Counted from the first letter of the stretch, positions 51,849 to 60,738 are shown. The stretch: 64,000 nucleotides of DNA from Mollicutes bacterium (GCA_004552445.1 SFOJ01000001.1:61988-125987), one strand, 5' to 3'. Program-made: numbers and translations. The notes: generated by a model not told the origin, from the sequence alone.

Positions 51849-52280
51849 ATGAGAACATTTTATTTATTTGAAGTAAAAGATAATATTATTAAAAATTATA
51901 GAAATAATTATGAAGAGTTATATACTATGCTTGAAAATATACATCACTTGAAAACTGAAGATATAGTCTTAGGTTATAGTATATTTAATTCTATTGTGAT
52001 GCCACTTAAGAAGGATGATTATAATGAATATGTCAAACAAAATAACTTAGATAATGAAAACTATATTTGTTATAATTATACTCATACAATTAATGACTTT
52101 TATAATGATGAAACTACTAAAATGGTTATAAATAATTCTCATATAAAGATTATAACTAATAAGAATGCTCCTTCATTTTTTTATAATATTCGCACGTTTA
52201 AAAATATATTTGTTTGTGACTTTGATAATCATGATTATTTTCTTTTAGATAATAATATATATTCTTGCATAAACTCTTAA
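51849..52280 (+). CDS. sirA: SirA-like sporulation inhibitor of DNA replication
   Basis: A 143-residue protein resembling B. subtilis SirA (YneE): RTFYLFEVKDNIIKNY with YEELYTML as the opening, and near the end SHIKIITNKNAPSFFYNIRT and FVCDFDNHDYFLLDN. SirA binds the replication initiator DnaA at the start of sporulation and blocks new rounds. Support is threefold: pattern and length; the next gene is UPF0154, the same order as B. subtilis sirA-yneF; and a Spo0A-box core lies just upstream. Identity is low, so this is not certain. GAGGTG precedes the start. Confidence 0.68.
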   Translation: MRTFYLFEVKDNIIKNYRNNYEELYTMLENIHHLKTEDIVLGYSIFNSIVMPLKKDDYNEYVKQNNLDNENYICYNYTHTINDFYNDETTKMVINNSHIKIITNKNAPSFFYNIRTFKNIFVCDFDNHDYFLLDNNIYSCINS

Positions 52281-52313
52281 TTCTTGATAGAATTGTTTTA
52301 AGGAGATGAATTT

Positions 52314-52559
52314 ATGTTAATATTAGAAACAGTTAAATGTACAGCTAATATATGGATGGATATATTATATTTAGTAATTGGACTTATTGTTGGTGTTTTA
52401 GCTGGTTTCTTTATATCTAAGAAATTAGTATCTAAACAATTAAAAGAAAATCCACCTGTTAATGAAGAAATGATTAAGACTTTAATGAGAGGTATGGGAA
52501 GAAATCCTAGTCAAAAACAAGTTAATCAACTTATGAAACAAATGCAAAAGTTCCAATAG
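52314..52559 (+). CDS. yneF: UPF0154 (YneF) membrane protein
   Basis: 81 residues: one membrane helix (DILYLVIGLIVGVLAGFFIS) followed by the family's NPPVNEEMIKTLMRGMG and PSQKQVNQLMKQMQ. Function unknown; it is widely conserved in Bacilli and sits next to sirA in B. subtilis as here. AAGGAGATG supports the ATG at 52314, giving 14 extra residues before the usual YneF start. Confidence 0.92.
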   Translation: MLILETVKCTANIWMDILYLVIGLIVGVLAGFFISKKLVSKQLKENPPVNEEMIKTLMRGMGRNPSQKQVNQLMKQMQKFQ

Positions 52560-52573
52560 GAACTTTTTTTTTG
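52546..52573 (+). terminator. Terminator after yneF
   Basis: AAAAGTTCC-AATA-GGAACTTTT followed by TTTT; the 5' arm overlaps the gene end. Confidence 0.88.
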
Positions 52574-52598
52574 TGATATAATTTTTTATGGTGATATT

Positions 52599-53132
52599 AT
52601 GAGTAAGTTTTTTAAACATTTACATACAATAAATAAGCATAGATTTGAAGTGTTTAAGTTATGTTGCAAAGTAGGTATTCCTTTTAGAGGGATTGTTCAT
52701 GATTTATCTAAATATTCTTTTGAGGAATTCTTTGAATCTGTTAAATATTATACAAATGGTACTATTAGTCCATTACTTACTAGTAAAAAAGAAAATGGTT
52801 ATAGTAGAGCATGGCTTCATCACTTTGGTCGTAATAAGCATCATTTTGAATATTGGTATGATTATGCTGCTCCTGTTAAAACACCTATAATTCCATTTAA
52901 ATATATGCTTGAAATGATATGTGATAGAATTGCTGCATCTAAAATATATTATAAAGATAATTATAATGATAGTATTCCATACGAATATTATATGGCACGT
53001 AAAGATAGCTATAAGTTAAATTCTAAATTAAAAGATTTCTTGGAAGAAGTATTTTATGATTTAAGTAAAAATGGAGAAAAGATACTTAATAAAAAATATA
53101 TCTATAATTTATATTTAAAACATACTAAATAA
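52599..53132 (+). CDS. DUF5662 family protein
   Basis: 177 residues with histidine-rich conserved segments: HLHTINKHRFEVFKLCCKVG, GIVHDLSKYSFEEFFESVKY, SRAWLHHFGRNKHHFEYW and MLEMICDRIAASKIYY. The His/Asp pattern (HDLSK, HH, NKHH, D) suggests a metal-binding HD-like helical domain, but no activity is known for the family. It sits between two terminators, so it is its own unit, with GGTGATATT just before the ATG. Confidence 0.82.
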   Translation: MSKFFKHLHTINKHRFEVFKLCCKVGIPFRGIVHDLSKYSFEEFFESVKYYTNGTISPLLTSKKENGYSRAWLHHFGRNKHHFEYWYDYAAPVKTPIIPFKYMLEMICDRIAASKIYYKDNYNDSIPYEYYMARKDSYKLNSKLKDFLEEVFYDLSKNGEKILNKKYIYNLYLKHTK

Positions 53133-53160
53133 AAGATTCTACTTTGCTGTAGAATCTTTT
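53131..53160. terminator. Bidirectional terminator
   Basis: AAAAGATTCTAC-TTTGCT-GTAGAATCTTTT separates convergent genes and works for both strands. Confidence 0.88.
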
Positions 53161-54662
53161 TTAAATATTACTTCAAATATTTCTTTGTTATCTTTTAAGA
53201 ATAAGTAGCCACCTAAATATTTATAATCTCCTTCAAATTCGTTTAATAATTCTTTATCTTTATAAACTCTTAATTTTTCATCATCTGATATATAAAAGTT
53301 ATAACCATTGCTGAAGAATTCTTTCTTTGCTGTATATTCATCAATTTGTTTTGAGTTAACTAAATCTATATAATATGCTTTATCAAGTTCATCTACGTTA
53401 GTGTATGCGTATATTTGGTAATAACCTTTAGTTTTATTTAATTCATATATTTCATAAGTTGTTTTAATATTTTTATTTCTATCGAGTTCTGTTTTAAAGT
53501 ATTCATATAAATCGTAGTCATAAAATGTTAATGTTTCTTTATCGTTATTATCTTCAAAAGTAAAAATATATTCTTGTTTAGTATAATCATATAAATCTTT
53601 AAATGTTGTTGTTGTACTTATTTTTCTTTCTATATTTTTTGAATCTATTAAATATATTGATGTTTTTCCATTATAGTATGTTCTTAAATATAATTTGTTA
53701 TTATATGATTTAGAACCAAATGGTCCATCAAAATATTCTTCATCAAATTCTTTTCCATATTCATTATATATTTTACTATCTATATATATTTTCATATTAC
53801 TGTTGGCAATACTTATTTTATTATCTTTTTGTAATACTATGAAGTTTCCAACTGAATATATGTATGTGTACTCAAATGGAATTATTTCTTCATTTTTAAG
53901 ATTTATAACTCCGTATTTATTATTTTTAGATGCGAATATGTATTTATCATTAAATACTTTTATATCATCGTATATTAAGTCTATAATTACTTTTCCATTA
54001 TGATCAATTAAACCAACTTTATTTGTTGTGTTAGTAATTGTAAAATAGTTGAGTGAATTTACTTCAACGTCAAAAGTACTTGCTGCATCAAAATATATTG
54101 TTCCGATAGTGGTATCTATATTAGTTATTGTTCCATCATTAGTGTTTAATAGTGCTTGATAACGTTTATCTGTTTTTTCATCATATGTTTCTAATAATAC
54201 ATATGTTCCATATAATTCTTTCATGTGTGGTACTGTTATTGTATCGTAATCTTTTGATTTCTTTTTAGTTTTATTGTTCACATAATAACAGTAATCACCA
54301 TTAGAATAAAAACTATAATTTTTAGATGTTGCATAAGGCTTATCATCGTTGCTATTATTACGTGAATCATCTAAAATTTTATCATTAAATATCTTTCCAT
54401 TATTACCAATAATGTAATAAATACTATCTTGATATTCAACTATATTTTTAGTGTCATCATCAAAATATATTTTTCCATCAGTAGTTAGTTTTGAAACCAA
54501 TTCTATTTCTTTAAAATCTTCAGTTATTTTTGGTATTTCTGGTTCTTTAGGCTTTTCAGGAGTTTTAGGAGAGGATGAGAGAATACCTATAACAGAGGCA
54601 CTAATACAAAGTAATAGTGTTAATATGATTGCTATAACAGCAATTCGTTTTTTCTTATTCAT
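53139..54662 (-). CDS. Extracytoplasmic WG-repeat protein
   Basis: A membrane anchor or signal (residues 6-28) is followed by a proline/lysine linker (PKTPEKPKEPEIPK) and an all-beta region. Two WG-type repeats are clear: KVGLIDHNGKVIIDLIYDDI and KYGVINLKNEEIIPFEYTYI (about 215-275); further degenerate copies seem to occur before and after. The protein is 507 residues and would be displayed outside the membrane. WG-repeat proteins have no general function. It interrupts the division cluster on the opposite strand; GGTGG precedes the ATG. Confidence 0.78.
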   Translation of the reverse strand: MNKKKRIAVIAIILTLLLCISASVIGILSSSPKTPEKPKEPEIPKITEDFKEIELVSKLTTDGKIYFDDDTKNIVEYQDSIYYIIGNNGKIFNDKILDDSRNNSNDDKPYATSKNYSFYSNGDYCYYVNNKTKKKSKDYDTITVPHMKELYGTYVLLETYDEKTDKRYQALLNTNDGTITNIDTTIGTIYFDAASTFDVEVNSLNYFTITNTTNKVGLIDHNGKVIIDLIYDDIKVFNDKYIFASKNNKYGVINLKNEEIIPFEYTYIYSVGNFIVLQKDNKISIANSNMKIYIDSKIYNEYGKEFDEEYFDGPFGSKSYNNKLYLRTYYNGKTSIYLIDSKNIERKISTTTTFKDLYDYTKQEYIFTFEDNNDKETLTFYDYDLYEYFKTELDRNKNIKTTYEIYELNKTKGYYQIYAYTNVDELDKAYYIDLVNSKQIDEYTAKKEFFSNGYNFYISDDEKLRVYKDKELLNEFEGDYKYLGGYLFLKDNKEIFEVIFKKDSTAK

Positions 54663-54758
54663 TTTATAACCACCTTTATTCTAAAAGTATTATAACATAC
54701 AATTTAGACTTTTAAAATATTCATTTATAATATATAATATTTAATGGAGAAGTAAAAT

Positions 54759-55622
54759 ATGGCAAAAGAAATACAAGAATATATAACATACTTATCACCT
54801 GAATTTATATATGTTCCATTTGATTCAGTTGATAAATTACAACTATCTAAAAATAAATTAGTAAATCATAATACATTATTAGGTGAAAGAGATAATGGTA
54901 AAAAAATATTTAGTCCAGTTAGTGGTAAAGTTATTGGTGCTAAAGAGATGATTTATAAAAGTGGTAAATGTAAAAGTTTAGTTATTGAAAATGATTTTAT
55001 AGATAAAAAAGAAAAATTAAATCCTACTAGAAACTTAAGTAAAACTAAAAAGAGTGATATAGTTGAATCGTTAAAAAAATATGGATTAGATAATAAAATT
55101 AATAGTAAGACTACATTAGTAGTTAATTCTTTATATGATAAAAATTATGATCTTAAAGATATGGTTATTAATTATGAATGTTATGAAGAAATACTTGAAG
55201 CTATTGATGAATTTATGAGTGCTTTTGGTATGAAAAATTGTTATATTTGTGTAGATAGAAATGATTTATATTCTATAGAGGCTTATAATAAATATATTAA
55301 TGCTTTTTTAAATATTTGTATGGTTCATAGTAATAAGAAATTTAAGGACTCAACTTGTGTTTTTTATAGTGTTGAAGAGATTCTTGCGATTCATAAAGCT
55401 ATATCTTTGGATTATATGTATGATAATACTATTTTAACTATTAATAATGGTAAACCAACTATAGTTAAGGTAAAACTATATACTTCATTAGTAGAATTGT
55501 TAGAAGCTTTAAAAATACCTTATAAGGCTAAGAAAATATATATTGATAATAATATAGTAGATAATCCTTCTGACTTTATAATAGATTCTAGTGTTAGAAG
55601 TGTTATAGTAAAGGATAATTAA
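54759..55622 (+). CDS. RnfC-like protein lacking the ferredoxin domain
   Basis: The start resembles RnfC: a barrel-sandwich segment (NHNTLLGERDNGKKIFSPVS followed by GKVIGAKEM), then an AE-rich region like the RnfC middle (EILEAIDEFMSAFGMKNCYI), VFYSVEEILAIHKAIS and NGKPTIVKVKLYTSLVELLE, ending without the SLBB-to-4Fe-4S portion. The NADH/FMN glycine-rich loop and ferredoxin cysteines of RnfC are missing. So it is a trimmed relative and need not be part of an Rnf complex; no rnf genes are near. It is followed two bases later by holA. Role unknown. Confidence 0.6.
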   Translation: MAKEIQEYITYLSPEFIYVPFDSVDKLQLSKNKLVNHNTLLGERDNGKKIFSPVSGKVIGAKEMIYKSGKCKSLVIENDFIDKKEKLNPTRNLSKTKKSDIVESLKKYGLDNKINSKTTLVVNSLYDKNYDLKDMVINYECYEEILEAIDEFMSAFGMKNCYICVDRNDLYSIEAYNKYINAFLNICMVHSNKKFKDSTCVFYSVEEILAIHKAISLDYMYDNTILTINNGKPTIVKVKLYTSLVELLEALKIPYKAKKIYIDNNIVDNPSDFIIDSSVRSVIVKDN

Positions 55623-55623
55623 A

Positions 55624-56550
55624 ATGATATACGTATTTTTAGGAAATGAAATAAATATTATAAAGAAGAAAATAGATTCTTTAGTAGATGAACTTAAAAT
55701 AGATAATATTATTAAATATGATTATGATAGTGTAAGTATAGAAGACATATTAAACGAAATAAATTATGTAGATTTATTTAATGAGAAAAAATTACTTATC
55801 GTTTCAAATTTTACTTTTAAGAAAATTAAAGATAAGGAAGAGAAAGCTTTAACTAATTATATTAATCATATGAATGATAATGTTATTATTTTAAAATGTA
55901 TTGATGAAAAATTAGATGCTAAAAAAGAATTAATTAAATTAATAAATGATAAATGTAAAGTTATAGAACTTAAAAAGATGGATTATAAAACATTACATGA
56001 ATATGTTACGAAGATATTTAGTGATAACAATAAAAGAATAACTTATAATCAAATTAAAAATATTTTAAATTTATGTGAAAATGATACAGATAGTGTTTTA
56101 AATGAAGTAAATAAGTTACTATTATATAAAATGGATAGTGATGTTATTACTGATGAAGATATTGAAAAAGTAATAAGTAAAAATAGTGAAAAAGAAATGT
56201 TTAAGTTAAACGATGCGGTTATGTCTCATAATATACCTAATATGATTGAAAGCACTAGAATACTTGTAAGCAGTGGAGTTGATGAAGTAGTTATTATAGA
56301 TTATTTATCTAAACAATTTAGAACTCTTTATCAAATTAAGGTTATGTCAAAAGATACTGGTATACAAACCATAACAAGTAGGCTTTCATTAAATCCTTTT
56401 GTTACTAAAAAGATGCTTGATGTGGTAGGTAAATTTAGTGAAGAAAAATTACTAAATATAATATATAAATTAAGTGATGCTGATATTTCAATTAAGGTTG
56501 AGGGGCTCGATAAAAGTAAGGTTTTAGAAAATTTTTATTTATCTATATAA
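55624..56550 (+). CDS. holA: DNA polymerase III delta subunit
   Basis: 308 residues of the HolA family: MIYVFLGNEINIIKKKIDSL at the start (replacing the usual Walker A with a degenerate loop), YDSVSIEDILNEINYVDLFN, then FKLNDAVMSHNIPNMIESTR and YKLSDADISIKVEGLDKSKV near the end. HolA opens the sliding clamp as part of the clamp loader. It is often near rpsT and comEC in Bacillota; here it follows the RnfC-like gene. Divergent overall but the end is diagnostic. Confidence 0.9.
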   Translation: MIYVFLGNEINIIKKKIDSLVDELKIDNIIKYDYDSVSIEDILNEINYVDLFNEKKLLIVSNFTFKKIKDKEEKALTNYINHMNDNVIILKCIDEKLDAKKELIKLINDKCKVIELKKMDYKTLHEYVTKIFSDNNKRITYNQIKNILNLCENDTDSVLNEVNKLLLYKMDSDVITDEDIEKVISKNSEKEMFKLNDAVMSHNIPNMIESTRILVSSGVDEVVIIDYLSKQFRTLYQIKVMSKDTGIQTITSRLSLNPFVTKKMLDVVGKFSEEKLLNIIYKLSDADISIKVEGLDKSKVLENFYLSI

Positions 56551-56634
56551 TGTATATACTTTACATATTGAACGTAAAATTATTATGTAAACGATAAAAA
56601 TAAAAGTATAATAATATTGAAAGGTGTGATATTT

Positions 56635-57627
56635 ATGTTAATTCTAGCTAAAAGTATATTAGGATTAATGATAGGTTTCTTTTTATCTGTGATATTAGGT
56701 TTATTCTTAATACCAATGTTAAGAAAATTAAAGTGTGGTCAAACAATAAGTTCATTTGTTGCGTTTAGACATGCTAGTAAGCAAGGAACGCCAACTATTG
56801 GGGGACTTATATTTATAATTCCAACTTTAATTACTATGCTTGTTTTATATTTGAGGGGTAGTTTAGAAATAACTCATAATTTGCTTATTATAATATTTGT
56901 GTTTGTAAGTTATGCATTACTTGGATTTGTTGATGATTTTTTAAAAGTAAGAAATCATAATAATGATGGACTTTCAATAACTCAAAAATTAATAATTCAA
57001 GTATTAATAGCATTAATATTTTTCTATATATATATGCAAGGTGGGGGAGATGCTTATTTAACTATAACTTCACTCGGTATTAATATTGATATGAAGTGGT
57101 TATATGGAATTTTTATATTATTCCTTTTAGTAGGAAGTTCTAATGCAGTTAATTTAACTGATGGACTTGATGGTCTTGCGGGAGGACTTTCATTAATAGC
57201 GTTTTTAAGTTTTGGTATTATTACTTGGGGAACTACTTGGATAGCTGGATACCAAGAAATAGCAATCTTTTGCTTTATACTTGTTGGTTCGATATTAGGA
57301 TTCTTAGTTTATAATACACATCCTGCAAAAGTATTTATGGGAGATACTGGTTCTTTATCTTTAGGAGCTACCCTTGCCGCTGTTGCTATAGTTACTAAAC
57401 ATGAGCTATCACTTGCTGTTATAGGCGGAGTATTCGTGATGGAAGTATTATCTTCTATAATACAATTGACTGCTATAAAGAAATTTAAAAGAAAAGTATT
57501 TTTAATGGCACCAATACATCATCATTTTGAAAAATTAGGTTGGGAAGAAACTGATATAGTAAAAATGTTTTTAATAGTTGGATTTATGCTTGGTATGGTT
57601 GCTATATATTATGGTGTATGGATGTAA
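56635..57627 (+). CDS. mraY: Phospho-N-acetylmuramoyl-pentapeptide transferase MraY
   Basis: Ten membrane segments with HASKQGTPTIGGLIFI, FVDDFLKVRN (Asp-rich site), NAVNLTDGLDGLAGG, FMGDTGSLSLGA and PIHHHFEKLGWEE, all hallmarks of MraY. It transfers phospho-MurNAc-pentapeptide to undecaprenyl phosphate, giving lipid I. I use the ATG at 56635 (330 residues) with AAAGGTG 9 bases upstream; the TTG at 56617 reads through that site. It sits apart from mraZ-ftsL-pbp, separated by about 5 kb, and a terminator follows. Confidence 0.96.
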   Translation: MLILAKSILGLMIGFFLSVILGLFLIPMLRKLKCGQTISSFVAFRHASKQGTPTIGGLIFIIPTLITMLVLYLRGSLEITHNLLIIIFVFVSYALLGFVDDFLKVRNHNNDGLSITQKLIIQVLIALIFFYIYMQGGGDAYLTITSLGINIDMKWLYGIFILFLLVGSSNAVNLTDGLDGLAGGLSLIAFLSFGIITWGTTWIAGYQEIAIFCFILVGSILGFLVYNTHPAKVFMGDTGSLSLGATLAAVAIVTKHELSLAVIGGVFVMEVLSSIIQLTAIKKFKRKVFLMAPIHHHFEKLGWEETDIVKMFLIVGFMLGMVAIYYGVWM

Positions 57628-57650
57628 AAATAAAACTAACACATAAAGAC

Positions 57651-57690
57651 AATCACTTATTCATATTATTAATGAATAGGTGATTTTTAT
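57651..57690 (+). terminator. Terminator after mraY that overlaps the ftsW start
   Basis: AATCACTTATTCAT-ATTATTA-ATGAATAGGTGATT (one G-T pair) followed by TTT. The 3' arm contains AGGTGA, the only possible ribosome site for the next gene, and the GTG that would be its conventional start. Confidence 0.8.
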
Positions 57691-58765
57691 TAAGAGAAAT
57701 AAACTAATAATTATTACAACTATATTATTATCTTTAATAGGTGTTATAATGATATATTCTAGCAGTTATATATGGGCATCTTTTAAATATAATAATCCAT
57801 ATAAGTATGTTTTTAATCAAGGCATATTCTTTATTATTGGTATTTTTATTATGTTTATATTTTCTAAGATAAATGTTAATATTTATAAAAAGTATTCAAA
57901 TACTTTTTTAGGTATTTGTTTTTTATTGCTTGTTTTAGTTTTGATACCAGGAATAGGTAGTGTTAGAAATGGAAGTAGAAGTTGGTTTGGCATTATGGGT
58001 CTTGGTTTTCAACCTAGTGAACTTACTAAAATATCTCTTATAATATTTACATCAAAATACTTGAGTAATAATGATAAAATAAAAAGGAACTCTTTTAAGT
58101 TTATGGCACCAGTTCTTTTTATAATAATGTTATTTTTTGCTCTTATAATGTTAGAGCCAGATTTTGGTACTGGCATGGTTATTGTTTGCTCTTTGATTGG
58201 GCTTATATTTATAAGTGGGACAAACGTATCAATTTTTATAAAATTTGGTATTCTTGGTATACTTGGAATAATCATTCTTATTATAATTGCACCATATAGA
58301 ATGGATAGAATAACATCGTTTTTAAATCCTTGGAGTGATCCATTAGGTAGTGGCTTTCAAATGATACAAAGTTTATATGCGATAGGTCCAGGTGGACTTT
58401 TAGGATTTGGCTTCCTAAATTCAAGACAAAAACATTTTTATCTTCCAGAACCTCAAACGGATTTTATATTCTCAATAATTAGTGAAGAGTTTGGATTTAT
58501 TGGAGATTTAATATTGATATTACTTTTTATAATATTATTTTACAATATTATTATGAAAGCTATTAATACTGAAGATTTATTTTCAAAGTATTTAATATTT
58601 GGTTTAGCATTCTTAATGCTGTTTCAGACTCTTCTTAATCTTTCAGTGGTTGTTGGTCTTGTTCCTATAACAGGAGTAACACTTCCGTTTATTAGTTATG
58701 GTGGAAGTAGTTTACTTGTTAGTATGATTAGTATTGGAATAATTCTTAATGTAAAAGATAAGTAA
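57680..58765 (+). CDS. ftsW: FtsW/RodA/SpoVE-family lipid II flippase/glycosyltransferase
   Basis: SEDS family: ten membrane segments, IMIYSSSYIWASFKYN, GSVRNGSRSWFGIMGLGFQP, QPSELTK, LEPDFGTGMVI, PEPQTDFIFSIISEE and VTLPFISYGGSSLL, which is the FtsW-like ending. Such proteins polymerise peptidoglycan with a class B PBP; here the division PBP is at 49.6 kb. The start is uncertain: GTG at 57680 lies inside the mraY terminator and has no ribosome site, whereas an ATT at 57689 has AGGTGA five bases before it. Placed after mraY it is likely FtsW; SpoVE cannot be excluded in a spore-former. Confidence 0.9.
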   Translation: MIFIKRNKLIIITTILLSLIGVIMIYSSSYIWASFKYNNPYKYVFNQGIFFIIGIFIMFIFSKINVNIYKKYSNTFLGICFLLLVLVLIPGIGSVRNGSRSWFGIMGLGFQPSELTKISLIIFTSKYLSNNDKIKRNSFKFMAPVLFIIMLFFALIMLEPDFGTGMVIVCSLIGLIFISGTNVSIFIKFGILGILGIIILIIIAPYRMDRITSFLNPWSDPLGSGFQMIQSLYAIGPGGLLGFGFLNSRQKHFYLPEPQTDFIFSIISEEFGFIGDLILILLFIILFYNIIMKAINTEDLFSKYLIFGLAFLMLFQTLLNLSVVVGLVPITGVTLPFISYGGSSLLVSMISIGIILNVKDK

Positions 58766-58826
58766 AGTTTATTTTATTGATAAAGAATTTATAGTAATAT
58801 AAAGTATATTATATTTAGGAGTTATT

Positions 58827-59612
58827 ATGGATTCAAAAAAAGTTGGAAAATATATTTCTAAGTTAAGAAAAGAAAAAGGCTTGACTCAGGAGAAATTAGC
58901 AGAGAAAATTGGTGTTAGTAGTAAAACAATTTCAAAATGGGAAACAGGTATTAATATTCCAGATACTAATCTTTTATTTGAGTTGAGTAAAGAATATAAT
59001 GTTGATGTACAAGATATTTTAAATGGAGAAAAGGTAAGTGATAGTAAATCAAAAGGTAAAGTCTTTATAAATAGTATAAATTTTTATAATAATGTATTCA
59101 AAAGAAAAATGTTGTTATTGTGTATACTTTCGATTGTACTTATTTTATCTTTTTTCTCAGTATTATATACAATAAGCAATTATAATAAAAACTCATTATA
59201 TGATATAACATCAAATAATAAAAACTATGCAGTTGAGGGATACCTGATTTTTAATCACAAAGAATCTATTTTTATTATTAATAACATATCTTTTAATTCT
59301 AATATTGTTGGTACCAATGATGAACCATTAATAAATCAATTAGATGTTTATATAAAAAATGTTAATGAACATTTTAATTATTATTCTGAATCAAAAACAA
59401 GTGATGTAAAAAGAAAAGTTTCATCATTTGTTGAGAATGTTAGCATATCATTTGCTGCCAGCGAAAAAGAAGAGTGCTTTAATGTAAATAAAAAAAATAT
59501 AAATGATTTTGTACTAGTTGTTGGCTTTTATGATAATAAAAATATATATCACGAAGATAAAATTAGTCTTGAAATGAAAAAACATTATTCCAACAATAAA
59601 ATTATTTATTAA
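58827..59612 (+). CDS. Membrane-bound XRE-type regulator
   Basis: Residues 1-65 are a helix-turn-helix: KYISKLRKEKGLTQEKLAEK, IGVSSKTISKWETGINIPDT and LLFELSKEYNVDVQDIL. A membrane helix (94-114, LLLCILSIVLILSFFSVLY) follows, then about 145 residues outside the cell (VEGYLIFNHKESIFIINNIS...). It is therefore a one-component membrane regulator with DNA binding inside and a sensor domain outside. It stands upstream of two secreted-protein genes that it may control. AGGAG precedes the start. Sensor domain not recognised. Confidence 0.85.
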   Translation: MDSKKVGKYISKLRKEKGLTQEKLAEKIGVSSKTISKWETGINIPDTNLLFELSKEYNVDVQDILNGEKVSDSKSKGKVFINSINFYNNVFKRKMLLLCILSIVLILSFFSVLYTISNYNKNSLYDITSNNKNYAVEGYLIFNHKESIFIINNISFNSNIVGTNDEPLINQLDVYIKNVNEHFNYYSESKTSDVKRKVSSFVENVSISFAASEKEECFNVNKKNINDFVLVVGFYDNKNIYHEDKISLEMKKHYSNNKIIY

Positions 59613-59702
59613 AATTCAATATAAAAGATGACAAATTCTCCTTAAAGTTTGTTTTGTGTTTTTTTAAAAAATATAAAATATATTTTAAAAAGGAGAGAAA
59701 AA

Positions 59703-60446
59703 ATGAAAAATCGATTTATCATTATTTTATTAATGATACTTTTGCTTTTACCGTTTATTACCGAAGCAAAAGAATTGTCTAATGTTGATGATGGCAAACT
59801 ATTGATAAAAACAACAAAGTATTATAAAACAACGAATAATTATGCTTTTTACAAAAGAGAATTAACTGTTGAAAACTCAAATACTATTGAAATTACGAAA
59901 GATGAATATGATAGTTTTAATGTTCAAAATTCAAAAGCTACTACAGTTGAAACAACATATAAAAAGTTAACATCATCTATTTCAAAAAATGGTAATTTTT
60001 ATAGATATAAAGCAAAATTAGTTTGGAAAAATATTCCGAGCATTAGAAGCTATGATATCATTGGAATAGGTTTTTATCAAAGTGTTAAAATTAAAAATAA
60101 TAATGTATTTTTTGCACAAAACTACTGCCTAAACGATGGTAGCTGTTATAATAGTTCTATAAACTATCCGCAAATATTTAGTAGTGGTGCAGGTACCTCG
60201 TTTCTTTTGCCAAAGGGTAGCTTAAGTTCTTTAAGTCAAACATTTTATTTTGATGTTGAAAAGAATACAACGTCTACTATAACAACTCAATTAGTAGCTT
60301 CCGACTATTCACATGCTACTAGTTCAATTAACTTAAAGAATTCAAAAAAATATTCAGTCAGTTCAAATGGGATTGTTCTTAATGGCGTTTCTTCTTATTA
60401 TGATAGTATTAATGCATCGAAAACATATTGGTCTGGCAACTGGTAA
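59703..60446 (+). CDS. Secreted protein of unknown function
   Basis: A signal peptide ends at EA in LLLLPFITEAKEL (ATG at 59703, AAAAGGAGAG 7 bases upstream; longer readings cross this site). The mature part is about 225 residues of beta-rich sequence: FYRYKAKLVWKNIPSIRSYD, IIGIGFYQSVKIK, and YFDVEKNTTSTITTQLVASD. It contains YCLNDGSCYN, a likely disulfide pair. I recognise no family beyond a similarity to many hypothetical secreted proteins of Bacillota. It lies between the membrane-bound XRE regulator and the Amidase_6 protein. Confidence 0.6.
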   Translation: MKNRFIIILLMILLLLPFITEAKELSNVDDGKLLIKTTKYYKTTNNYAFYKRELTVENSNTIEITKDEYDSFNVQNSKATTVETTYKKLTSSISKNGNFYRYKAKLVWKNIPSIRSYDIIGIGFYQSVKIKNNNVFFAQNYCLNDGSCYNSSINYPQIFSSGAGTSFLLPKGSLSSLSQTFYFDVEKNTTSTITTQLVASDYSHATSSINLKNSKKYSVSSNGIVLNGVSSYYDSINASKTYWSGNW

Positions 60447-60738
60447 AAACATAAATATGATGTAAACTTTAGTTGGAAGATAATAATAATACAATAAATG
60501 CATAATTATTTTAATTATTAATTGAAAAACTATGAGTTATTTCTACTTGAAAGTTGAGTAATTCATTTTAAAAGTGGTTTTTATTATTCGTGTCTTATTA
60601 TAAAATTATTTTAATAAATATTTTTGATATCATCATATTTGTTTTAGCATTAAATTTAAAATATTTATTTGGCTGGAGGTGTTACAATATGTAAGACACG
60701 ATTTACTTTTAAAAAAAATTAAATTATTTGGAGGAAAT
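60447..60738 (+). other. 292-bp gap with inverted repeat and start-stop element
   Basis: The gap before the amidase gene is very AT-rich. It holds the inverted repeat TCGTGTCTTA (60588-60597) and TAAGACACGA (60692-60701), 94 bases apart. At 60675-60694 GGAGG is followed nine bases later by ATG TAA, a start codon next to a stop. No complete gene or RNA is seen; a remnant of a lost gene or a regulatory leader are the options. Confidence 0.45.
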
